A stretch of DNA of 64,000 bases from [Mycobacterium] zoologicum. Its GTDB lineage: Bacteria > Actinomycetota > Actinomycetes > Mycobacteriales > Mycobacteriaceae. The position numbers and the translations under genes were made by a program. Where the stretch lies: positions 718,919 to 782,918 of the forward strand of contig NZ_CP083985.1 in NCBI RefSeq assembly GCF_020172665.1, written 5' to 3'. Positions 17,205 through 24,372 of this stretch are shown here, one piece after another; positions within the stretch are counted from its first letter, which is position 1; each line of letters opens with the position of its first letter. The notes under the pieces were generated by a model, which searched no databases, was not told the DNA's origin, and saw only the letters and a program-made list of their open reading frames with translations.

Positions 17205-17607
17205 TTAGGGCTGATCCGTCGGAGGCTGCACGATACGCACCTGACGGCGGGCGGGTCGATGAACGACCGTGATGCCGGCCTGAGCGCAGGCCTCGACACC
17301 GTGAATCGGATACGGGTCAGCAGCCCAATCATGCGGTCCCGCAGCGCCGAACAGTGCTACCCTGGCGGACCAGGGCGTGACCGAACCGTTCCCGCAGTGC
17401 CGTGGCGAGGTCGGTTGCCAGATAACAGGTTCCGTCGGGCGGCAGCAAGTCGAAGCGCCCCGTGCCGTCTGAGGAGAACCACCACGGTGATCGTCCTTCG
17501 GTGTGGGCGCGGCGCAGCGGTGTACTGGGCAGCAGTCGCGACCGCGGGAATCGTGAGAGGTCGGACGGCGGCAGACCGAGGGCGGGGCGCTGGCGGGAGC
17601 TGCTCAC
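17205..17607 (-). pseudogene. RES-domain toxin pseudogene with internal deletion
   Basis: The first 75 codons (from GTG 17607) encode the start of a RES NAD-cleaving toxin: RSRLLPSTPLRRAH, SPWWFSSDGTGRFDLLPPDG, TCYLATDLATALRERFG. The sequence then jumps, near 17358-17380, to the RES C-terminal strand in another frame: VALFGAAGPHDWAADPYPIH, then AGITVVHRPARRQ, ending at TAA 17205-17207. About 80 residues of the middle, which carry the conserved YRSRH region, are missing. In its own frame the gene stops at 17329. The start overlaps the antitoxin stop (GTGA). It is therefore an inactivated toxin. Confidence 0.78.
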
Positions 17608-18131
17608 GCCGCCCAACCCGATGCCGTCCGACGTGCCACGGTCAGTACCCGCTGCGGATCGCCGCCGTCACGCAACCATTGGCTCGGGCGCGCATCGTCG
17701 AGGTGTTCGCTGGGCGCCTGCATCCACAGCGCCATCATCCAACCGTCATCGGTACCTTCTGCCAGCGCCTTGAGCACGTCGGCCAGCGCCGGGATGGTCG
17801 CGCCATGAGCGAGGAATTGCCACGCCGGGTAGACGGTGCCGCCGTCGTCGAGAGGGCAGGCCAGAATCGCGTGCCGAGCCACCTTCTGGTGCAGGGCCTG
17901 GCGGGTGATCCCCAACCATCGGGTCAAGCCCGCGGTGTCGTAGAACGGCCCCGATATCTCGTCGAACGCATGGCCCAACGGCAGTGCCGCCACCATGGCG
18001 TCCGCGATGCGCTCCGGGTCGCCGAATGCCTCCGGGGACAGCTGCGCTTCGGCGGCCGTCTGCAGGCGGGCGTGGATCTTCTGGTTCACCAGGCGGATGA
18101 CGTGGCGCTCGAATGATGCGAGATCTGTCAT
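17604..18131 (-). CDS. Antitoxin of RES-type toxin (Xre/MbcA/ParS-like)
   Basis: A 175-residue protein directly upstream of, and overlapping, the RES pseudogene. It has the C-terminal arrangement of RES-associated antitoxins: a helix-turn-helix-like TAGLTRWLGITRQALHQKV (about 82-100), then VYPAWQFL and a terminal helical toxin-binding part. A paralogue with the same order of elements sits at 60394. It probably represses its own promoter, where five TTGAC repeats lie. Because its toxin is broken, the antitoxin persists alone, possibly protecting against RES toxins elsewhere. Confidence 0.75.
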   Translation of the reverse strand: MTDLASFERHVIRLVNQKIHARLQTAAEAQLSPEAFGDPERIADAMVAALPLGHAFDEISGPFYDTAGLTRWLGITRQALHQKVARHAILACPLDDGGTVYPAWQFLAHGATIPALADVLKALAEGTDDGWMMALWMQAPSEHLDDARPSQWLRDGGDPQRVLTVARRTASGWAA

Positions 18132-18169
18132 GGTGGTGTGCCTCCGCGACTCGCAGTGCTTGCCGCCCA

Positions 18170-18220
18170 GTCAACCATCCACTGTCAACGTCGTCAAGCA
18201 GTGTGCGTCAAGTACGTCAA
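18170..18220 (-). promoter_or_regulatory. Five TTGAC repeats with 9/14-base spacing upstream of the RES antitoxin
   Basis: On the minus strand TTGAC occurs at 18220-18216, 18211-18207, 18197-18193, 18188-18184 and 18174-18170. The start-to-start distances are 9, 14, 9 and 14, so a 23-base unit is repeated twice plus one half. This looks like an operator array for cooperative antitoxin binding. It begins at the very end of the MMPL gene. Confidence 0.5.
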
Positions 18221-20427
18221 TCACGGATTTCGAACCGCCGTGCCAGCCGCGCCAGCGGTGCCGGCGCCCACCAATTCCACTGGCCCATCAGGTGCATGAA
18301 CGCCGGCACCAGCACCATCCGGACCAGCGTGGCATCGGCCAGCACCGCCAGCGTCATACCGAGGCCGAGCATCCGCATGAACGACACCTGCGCGGCGATC
18401 AGCGCCGCGAACGAGATCGACATCACCAGTGCCGCAGCGGTGATCACCCGCGCGGTCCGGGCCACGCCCAACGAGACGCTCTGATCGTTGGCGGCGCGGG
18501 TGCCCGCTGAGGCGAGCCAGTACTCCCGGATCCGGGACACCAGGAACACCTCGTAGTCCATCGACAGCCCGAAGGACAGGCAGAACAACAACACCGGCAT
18601 GTTGGCGACCAGCGTCCCGGTGGGCGTCGTCCCGAGCGCACCGAGATGGCCGTCCTGAAAGATCCAGACCAGCGCGCCGAACGCGGCGGACAGCGACAGC
18701 ACATTGAGGATCAGCGCCTTGGCCGGCATCACCACGCTGCCGGTGAGCAGGAACAGCAGTACGAACGTGATGGCCGCGATCAGTCCCAGCACCGCCGGCA
18801 GCCGGTCGGTGATGGCCTGCACACTGTCCCTGTTGATCTGCGCCAAACCCGCCAGCTGGACCGGCCCGCCGCCGGGCCCGGGCACCCGGTGCAGGTTGTC
18901 GAGCTGGGTTTCGGAGCGCTGCGAGAACAGCGGTGCGGTGCTGGCGACCGTCATGAACGCGCTGTCTTCGCTGATGCCGGTGGCCGCCGAGGGCGGGCCG
19001 ACCCGGGCGCCGGCGACGAAGGTGCCCATCGGCGAGGACACCGATGCCACATCGGTGACCCGGGACAGGTCGGCGGCGTAGCGGTTCAGCTCGTCGACGT
19101 GTATTCCGCGGATGTCGGGCAGCACGATCGGCACCGCCTGGGCGGAGTCGGCGGCGAAGTCTTGGCGCAGGGCGTCGCCGACCTGGTGCGCGGTCGCCGA
19201 TTTCGGCAGCACCCGATCGTCGGGGAAGCCCCATTTCACACTGAAGAACGGCAGCCCGACGAACACCAGTGCGGCGACCACCGCCAGTCCGATCGGCAAT
19301 GCGTGACGGATCACCAATTGTGTTGACCGGTACCAGAATCCGAGCTGAATCGAACGGCGGGTGGGCGCCGGAAGGCCCAGCAGCCGACGGGCGGGCCGGC
19401 GCACGTCCAACGCGTCGAGGCGGGGCCCCAGCAGCGCGATGGCCGCCGGCGTCACCACGATCGCCGCGGCCGCGACGAACGTCACCGTCGCTACCCCCGC
19501 GTAGGCGAACGACTTCAGGAAGTACATCGGGAACAGTGCCATGGCCGCCATCGACAACGCGACCGTGCACGCCGAGAACAGCACGGTGCGCCCGGCGGTG
19601 GTCATGGTCGTGATCAGCGCCCGGTCGGGGGCGACGCCCTCCGCCAGCTCGTCGCGGTAGCGGTTGATGATCAGCAGCGTGTAGTCGATCGCCAGCGCCA
19701 GGCCCAACGCGGTGCTGAGATTGAGCGCGAAGATGGAGACGTCGGTGAACAGCGTGAGCAACCGCAACACCGCCATCGACCCCACGATCGCCAGTCCGCC
19801 CAGTGCGACCGGCAGCGCCGCGGCCAGCAGTCCGCCGAACACCCACACCAGCACCACGAAACTCAGCGGGATCGCGATCGACTCCATCAGCAGCAGGTCG
19901 TGCTGGTTCTGGTGATTGATCTGGGCGTAGACCATCGCGCCGCCGCCGGCGCGGACACTGACCCCGTCCTGGTCGTGGGCCAACGCATCGGCCAGGGTGC
20001 GGGCGTGTTTCTGCGCGTCGTTCTCGCCGCCCACCAGATTGGCGACGATCACCCCGGAGGTCCCGTCGGTGCTGATCAGCCCGGCGCCCGCCTCCGGCAG
20101 CCCCATCCAGGGCGAGGTGACGTTGAAGACCAGCGGCGAGCGCTGCAGCTGCGCCGCGATCGACCTGCCGACCGAGCGCGCCGGTTCGGCTGTGACGCCA
20201 CCGGGTGAGCTCACCATGATCAGCAGTTGCTGGTCGCTCTGCCCGTATTCGTTGGTCAACAGCCAGGTGGCTTGGGCGGACTCCGAGGCGGGGTCCTGGA
20301 AGCCGCCGGCGGACAGTTTGTCGGCCACCGGGATACCGAAGACGGCGGCTGCCACCATCAGCAGGGCGGCGGGAATGAGGATGCGTCGCGGGGCACCCAG
20401 GGCCAGCAGAGCGATCCGGTGCAGCAC
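18217..20427 (-). CDS. MMPL family RND transporter (MmpL13-like)
   Basis: About 736 residues: an N-terminal helix (RRILIPAALLMVAAAVFG), a large periplasmic loop, five helices including the ALGLALAIDYTLLIINRYRDE signature, a second periplasmic loop, and a second helix bundle with FGLSMDYEVFLVSRIREYW. The paired D-Y motifs in the two bundles are the proton-relay residues of MmpL proteins. It probably exports a lipid. The GTG at 20427 has a GGAAGG ribosome binding site 8 bases upstream. An ATG at 20487 would add 20 residues, but it abuts the -10 of the SigL-type promoter and would not be in the mRNA. Divergent from the type III PKS operon, so the likely cargo is that product. In M. tuberculosis mmpL13a/b is reported as SigL-dependent. 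Confidence 0.9.
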   Translation of the reverse strand: MLHRIALLALGAPRRILIPAALLMVAAAVFGIPVADKLSAGGFQDPASESAQATWLLTNEYGQSDQQLLIMVSSPGGVTAEPARSVGRSIAAQLQRSPLVFNVTSPWMGLPEAGAGLISTDGTSGVIVANLVGGENDAQKHARTLADALAHDQDGVSVRAGGGAMVYAQINHQNQHDLLLMESIAIPLSFVVLVWVFGGLLAAALPVALGGLAIVGSMAVLRLLTLFTDVSIFALNLSTALGLALAIDYTLLIINRYRDELAEGVAPDRALITTMTTAGRTVLFSACTVALSMAAMALFPMYFLKSFAYAGVATVTFVAAAAIVVTPAAIALLGPRLDALDVRRPARRLLGLPAPTRRSIQLGFWYRSTQLVIRHALPIGLAVVAALVFVGLPFFSVKWGFPDDRVLPKSATAHQVGDALRQDFAADSAQAVPIVLPDIRGIHVDELNRYAADLSRVTDVASVSSPMGTFVAGARVGPPSAATGISEDSAFMTVASTAPLFSQRSETQLDNLHRVPGPGGGPVQLAGLAQINRDSVQAITDRLPAVLGLIAAITFVLLFLLTGSVVMPAKALILNVLSLSAAFGALVWIFQDGHLGALGTTPTGTLVANMPVLLFCLSFGLSMDYEVFLVSRIREYWLASAGTRAANDQSVSLGVARTARVITAAALVMSISFAALIAAQVSFMRMLGLGMTLAVLADATLVRMVLVPAFMHLMGQWNWWAPAPLARLARRFEIRD

Positions 20428-20487
20428 GCCAGCCGCCTTCCGCTGCAATGGTCGACGAGAGGTGCCTCCGGCACCTCCGATGATCAT

Positions 20488-20515
20488 GGTACGAATCGCC
20501 TGCCCGTGCAGTTCA
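20488..20515 (-). promoter_or_regulatory. SigL-type promoter of the MMPL gene
   Basis: Minus strand: TGAACT, 16 bases, CGTACC. One -35 and two -10 positions differ from the TGAACC-N16-CGTGTC consensus; spacing is exact. It lies in the 147 bases between the MMPL start and the PKS start. Confidence 0.6.
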
Positions 20516-20540
20516 ATTGCGCGACCAGTACCCGAAGCCT

Positions 20541-20568
20541 TGAACCGTGGCACCGGTGGCTGCGTGAC
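20541..20568 (+). promoter_or_regulatory. SigL-type promoter of the type III PKS operon
   Basis: Plus strand: TGAACC (20541-20546), 16 bases, CGTGAC (20563-20568), then 6 bases to the ATG at 20575. The -35 is exact and the -10 differs at one position. A leaderless mRNA is implied. Confidence 0.7.
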
Positions 20569-20574
20569 CACGAT

Positions 20575-21630
20575 ATGGACACCATCACGCCCAACATTCC
20601 CTCCGTGGCCGCCGTGGCCGTGGAGTTCCCGCCCCACCGCCACAGCCAAGACGAGGTCATGGCCTCGTTGTCCGACTTCGCCGGACCGGAGTTTGCGCGG
20701 TTCGCCGCCAACAGCGGCGTCGCCACCCGCCAACTGGCACTGCCGCTTTCGCGCTACCCCACGCTCGGTGGCTTCACCGAGGCCAACGACGCCTACCTCG
20801 ACGTCGCCCTGGACTTGAGTGAACGCGCTCTGCGGTCCGGCCTGGACCAAGCCGGTTTGACCGCGGCCGACGTCGACATCGTGTTCTCGACGACGGTCAC
20901 CGGGCTTGCCGTGCCGACTTTGGAAGCGCGCCTGGCGAATCGCCTCGGGCTGCGCGCGGACGTCAAACGCGTCCCGCTGTTCGGTCTGGGCTGCGTCGCC
21001 GGCGCCGCCGGGGTGGCGCGAATGCATGACTATCTGCGGGCCTTCCCCGATCAGGTCGCGGTCCTGATCGCCGTCGAGCTGTGTTCGCTGACCATTCAGC
21101 GCGACGATCATTCGGTGGCGAACTTCGTTGCGGCCAGCCTGTTCGGCGACGGCGCCGGCGCCGTCATCGCCACCGGCGCCGACCGATCCTCGTCCACCGG
21201 CCCCCGGGTGCTGGCGACCCGCAGCCGGTTCTACCCCGACACCGAGGACGTGATGGGTTGGGACATCGGCAGCACCGGTTTCCGGATCAAGTTGTCCGTC
21301 GAGGTCGCCACCGTCGTCGAGAAGTATCTGGCCGACGACGTCGGCAAGTTCCTCGCCGATCACGGCCTGTCCACCGGCGACATATCGGCGTGGGTCTGTC
21401 ACCCGGGCGGCCCGAAGGTCATCGAGGCGGTCGAAGGCGCGCTGGACCTGCCCTCCTCGGCCCTGGATCGGACCAGAACCTCGTTGCGGCGCAACGGGAA
21501 TCTGTCGTCGGTGTCGGTACTCGACGTGCTGCGCAACACCCTGGCAGATCCGCCGCCGCCGGGGTCGACGGGACTCATGATCGCGATGGGCCCGGGATTC
21601 TGCTCCGAGCTCGTGCTCCTCGAGTGGTGA
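20575..21630 (+). CDS. Type III polyketide synthase (chalcone/stilbene synthase family)
   Basis: A 351-residue homodimeric ketosynthase that extends an acyl-CoA starter with malonyl-CoA units and cyclises the chain. The catalytic Cys is in [15 protein letters not shown] (about 132-146), the His in GWDIGSTGFRIKLS context and AWVCHPGGPKV (about 279-289), and the Asn in LRRNGNLSSVSVL (about 305-317). It resembles mycobacterial Pks10/Pks11/Pks18 and Streptomyces SrsA, which make alkylresorcinols or alkylpyrones. The following ICMT-type methyltransferase and flavoprotein give the srsABC layout, suggesting a methylated and oxidised phenolic lipid or quinone. The ATG at 20575 is fixed by the SigL-type promoter six bases upstream. 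Confidence 0.93.
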   Translation: MDTITPNIPSVAAVAVEFPPHRHSQDEVMASLSDFAGPEFARFAANSGVATRQLALPLSRYPTLGGFTEANDAYLDVALDLSERALRSGLDQAGLTAADVDIVFSTTVTGLAVPTLEARLANRLGLRADVKRVPLFGLGCVAGAAGVARMHDYLRAFPDQVAVLIAVELCSLTIQRDDHSVANFVAASLFGDGAGAVIATGADRSSSTGPRVLATRSRFYPDTEDVMGWDIGSTGFRIKLSVEVATVVEKYLADDVGKFLADHGLSTGDISAWVCHPGGPKVIEAVEGALDLPSSALDRTRTSLRRNGNLSSVSVLDVLRNTLADPPPPGSTGLMIAMGPGFCSELVLLEW

Positions 21631-21633
21631 GCA

Positions 21634-22134
21634 ATGTACTACCTGTTGGTTGCGGCCGTCGGCCTCGAACGCCTGGCCGAGATGGCGCTGGACAACCGCA
21701 ACGCGGCATGGGCATTCGCCCAGGGCGGCAGGGAACTCGGGAACAGTCACTATCCGGTCATGGTCGGCATCCACGCCGCACTGCTGTGTAACTGCGTGGT
21801 CGAGGTGGCGCTGCTGCACCGGCCGTTCCTGCCACTGCTGGGCTGGCCGATGCTCGCCTTGACGTTGTTGAGCCAAGGGCTGCGCTGGTGGTGCATCGCG
21901 ACATTGGGCCGGCGATGGAACACGCGGGTGATCGTGTTGCCGCAGGCGCCGCTGGTGCGCGGCGGGCCGTATCGGTGGCTGCACCATCCCAACTATGTGG
22001 CCGTGGTGGTCGAAGGATTCGCGCTGCCGCTGGTGCACACCGCCTGGATCACCGCGATCGGCTTCACCCTCGCCAACGCCGCGGTGTTGCGGGTGCGGAT
22101 CCGGGTGGAGAACGCCGCGCTGGGGTACCGGTGA
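21634..22134 (+). CDS. Isoprenylcysteine carboxyl methyltransferase-family membrane methyltransferase (SrsB-like)
   Basis: A 166-residue integral membrane protein of the ICMT/PEMT family. Four to five hydrophobic helices are present, with the SAM-binding region in GPYRWLHHPNYVAVVVEGF (about 110-128) and a conserved-looking RIRVENAAL at the C-terminus. In the Streptomyces srs operon the homologue O-methylates the alkylresorcinol made by the type III PKS; the same role is inferred here. In M. tuberculosis the related Rv1139c is in the SigL regulon. It starts 3 bases after the PKS stop, and its stop overlaps the next start (GTGA). Confidence 0.88.
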   Translation: MYYLLVAAVGLERLAEMALDNRNAAWAFAQGGRELGNSHYPVMVGIHAALLCNCVVEVALLHRPFLPLLGWPMLALTLLSQGLRWWCIATLGRRWNTRVIVLPQAPLVRGGPYRWLHHPNYVAVVVEGFALPLVHTAWITAIGFTLANAAVLRVRIRVENAALGYR

Positions 22135-23147
22135 GCGGCGTCGACGCCGACCTGCTCATCGTCGGTGGCGGCCCGGCCGGGCTTGCCGCCGCGTTATACG
22201 CACGCCAACAGGGGCTTTCGGTGATCGTCGCCGAACCGCGGGACACCCCGATCGACAAGGCCTGCGGTGAGGGACTGATGCCCGGCGGGCTGGCCGCATT
22301 GACATCGCTGGGGGTGGACCCGGCGGGTGCGCCGCTGCGCGGAATCGCCTACCTCGACGGGCGGCACCGGGTCGAGGCGGCGTTTCGCGACGGGCCGGGA
22401 CGCGGGGTGCGCCGCACCACCCTGCACGCCGCCCTGGCCGATCAGGCCAAACGCCACGACGTGCGATGGATCACCAAGCGGGTCAGCACTGTTGACCAGG
22501 ACGACGACGGGGTGACGGCGGCCGGGGTCCGGGCGAGGTGGCTGATCGCCGCCGACGGGCTGCACTCCACGGTGCGCCGCGCCGTCGGGATCGGCTGCGT
22601 CGCCGGCACTCCCCGGCGTTACGGGGTGCGCTGGCACTACCGGGTTCCGGCGTGGTCGGAGTTCGTCGAGGTGTATTGGTCGCGGTGGGGTGAGGCCTAT
22701 GTGACCCCGGTCGAACCGGATCTGGTGGGCGTGGCGATCCTGTCGCGTGGCCGCCCCGACCTGGACTGGTTCCCACAGTTGTCGGCCCGCGTCGCCGGTG
22801 CGCGACGCGGGCCGGCCCGCGGCTGCGGCCCGATGCGCCAGGTGGTTTCGCGCCGGGTCGACGGCCGGGTGCTGCTGGTCGGAGACGCCGCCGGTTATGA
22901 GGACGCGCTGACCGGTGAGGGCATCAGCCTGGCGGTACGGCAGGCGTCCGCCGCCGTCGCCGCGATCACCGCCGGGAACCCGGCCGCCTACGAGCGGGCC
23001 TGGCCGCGGATCACTCGCCGCTATCGGCTGCTCACCCGAGTACTGGTGTTGGCCGGCGCACCGCAGCTGACCCGGCCGGCCGTGGTGCCGGCCTGCGCGC
23101 TGGCGCCGGGCGTGTTCGAGCGGGCCGTGCATCTGCTGGCGCACTGA
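22131..23147 (+). CDS. FAD-dependent oxidoreductase (SrsC / geranylgeranyl-reductase-like)
   Basis: A 338-residue flavoprotein. FAD-binding GGGPAGLAAALYARQQG starts at about residue 12, ACGEGLMPGG is at about 44-53, the DG motif is in ADGLHSTVRRAV, and the GD motif reads VLLVGDAAGYEDALTGEG (about 244-261). In the srsABC pathway the third enzyme hydroxylates the aromatic ring so that a quinone can form; this or a reductase role is inferred. The GTG start overlaps the methyltransferase stop. It converges on rslA with one base between the stops. Confidence 0.88.
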   Translation: MSGVDADLLIVGGGPAGLAAALYARQQGLSVIVAEPRDTPIDKACGEGLMPGGLAALTSLGVDPAGAPLRGIAYLDGRHRVEAAFRDGPGRGVRRTTLHAALADQAKRHDVRWITKRVSTVDQDDDGVTAAGVRARWLIAADGLHSTVRRAVGIGCVAGTPRRYGVRWHYRVPAWSEFVEVYWSRWGEAYVTPVEPDLVGVAILSRGRPDLDWFPQLSARVAGARRGPARGCGPMRQVVSRRVDGRVLLVGDAAGYEDALTGEGISLAVRQASAAVAAITAGNPAAYERAWPRITRRYRLLTRVLVLAGAPQLTRPAVVPACALAPGVFERAVHLLAH

Positions 23148-23148
23148 A

Positions 23149-23820
23149 TCAGAGCGTGCGCTCCAACAGCACATTGCCGTCGTCGGCTGAAACCACTTGC
23201 ACCGCAGCGATCTGATCGGTCGGTGTCGAGATGCTGCCGGCCGGTGTCGCGGTGTGACCCGGTTCGGCAACCCAGGTCGCCAGCCGGGTCTTGCTGCCGT
23301 CACGGCCGATCACCACCAGTGCCAGGGTGTCGTGGTGGGCGTTCACCGGAGCCAGGCAGACGCAGCTCAAGTCGATGACACTGCCCCAGGACTCGCTGTT
23401 GACGGTCACGGTCGAGGCCAGTGCGGTGGTGCCCACCTGGGTCATCGGCAGCGCTTCGGGCTGCGGTGCGGGCGAATTGGCGCCGACACCGACCAGCACG
23501 CCGATGCCCAACACGGCGGCAGCGGCAGTGCCGGCCGCCCAGGTCACGAGCCGGGTGCGGCGGCGGCGTCGCCGCACGGTGCTCAGCAGCGACGGCAGCA
23601 ACTCCGGCGACAGGCTCGGGATCTCGGCCGTCACGGTGTCTCGATCGAGCTGCGAGAGCAGGGCGGGCATGCCGCTGATCTCGGCGACCGCGGCCCGGCA
23701 GTCCGGGCAGCCGGTCAGGTGCTCCTCGTATTCGCGGCGGTCGGCCGCCGACAGTGAACCCAACACGTAGGCGGCGTCCCACATCGCGTAGCGGTGGCCG
23801 TCGTCGATCGGCGTGCTCAT
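23149..23820 (-). CDS. rslA: Anti-sigma-L factor
   Basis: A 223-residue membrane anti-sigma factor. The N-terminal zinc-binding anti-sigma domain has H34-x3-C38-x2-C41 (EEHLTGCPDCRAAV). An Arg-rich stretch precedes one helix (about 89-112), followed by an extracytoplasmic domain of about 110 residues with a CVC motif that may sense redox state. By homology to M. tuberculosis RslA (Rv0736) it holds SigL inactive until zinc or disulfide chemistry or proteolysis releases it. The ATG overlaps the sigL stop (ATGA). Confidence 0.93.
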   Translation of the reverse strand: MSTPIDDGHRYAMWDAAYVLGSLSAADRREYEEHLTGCPDCRAAVAEISGMPALLSQLDRDTVTAEIPSLSPELLPSLLSTVRRRRRRTRLVTWAAGTAAAAVLGIGVLVGVGANSPAPQPEALPMTQVGTTALASTVTVNSESWGSVIDLSCVCLAPVNAHHDTLALVVIGRDGSKTRLATWVAEPGHTATPAGSISTPTDQIAAVQVVSADDGNVLLERTL

Positions 23821-24350
23821 CGTGTCACCCCCATCTCCTGCAAAGCCAGGCGCAGTGCCCGCACCGCGTAGTGCAGGCGAGATTTCACCGTTCCCTCGGC
23901 GATTCCGAGGTCTTCGGCGATCTGGCCGGTGGTCCAGCCACGGTAGTAGGCCCGTTCGATCACGGCCCGGTGCTCGTTGGACAGTTGGGTCATCGCCTCG
24001 GCGATCAGCATCCGGTCCAGCGCGGTGTCCACCTCGTCGCGGGTGGGCTGCTCGGGTGCGGTGGTTTCGTCGAAGGAGCTGACGACGTTGCGGAATCGGG
24101 CGCTGCGCCGCTCGTCGATGATCATGTTGCGCGCGACGGTGCACAGCCAGGCCCGCGGTGAGCGCTCGGTGTCGCCGGTGACCTCCGGGTGCTGCCAGGC
24201 CCGCAGCAGCGTCTCCTGCACCACGTCTTCGGCGCGGCTGCGGTCGCCGGTCAGGCGCAGCGCGTAACGCCACAGCATGGCGGCGTGCTCGTCGTAGAGC
24301 GTTTGCATCAGCGCGGCTTCGTGATCTGGTGGAATACCGATTCGGGGCAC
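23817..24350 (-). CDS. sigL: ECF sigma factor SigL
   Basis: A 177-residue ECF sigma factor, the same length as M. tuberculosis SigL and close to it along its whole length. Region 2 is DVVQETLLRAWQHPEV to ARNMIIDERRSARFRN; region 4 is YYRGWTTGQIAEDLGIAEGT to the C-terminus ALQEMGVTR. The GTG start at 24350 is set by an excellent AAGGAGGTGA ribosome binding site five bases upstream. It follows the carotenoid-oxygenase fusion gene by 22 bases with no promoter between, so it is transcribed from the SigL-type promoter at 26200 (autoregulation). Known SigL targets in M. tuberculosis include type III PKS, ICMT-like, oxidoreductase and MmpL13 genes, all of which have counterparts within 6 kb here. 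Confidence 0.95.
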   Translation of the reverse strand: MPRIGIPPDHEAALMQTLYDEHAAMLWRYALRLTGDRSRAEDVVQETLLRAWQHPEVTGDTERSPRAWLCTVARNMIIDERRSARFRNVVSSFDETTAPEQPTRDEVDTALDRMLIAEAMTQLSNEHRAVIERAYYRGWTTGQIAEDLGIAEGTVKSRLHYAVRALRLALQEMGVTR

Positions 24351-24372
24351 GCCGATCACCTCCTTCCTGACA

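Noticed and set aside
20428..22038. Long upstream extension of the MMPL frame (giving a 1273-residue protein)
   Set aside because: The added 500 residues are His/Gln/Arg-rich antisense reading of the PKS and methyltransferase genes; the MmpL family starts near 20427.
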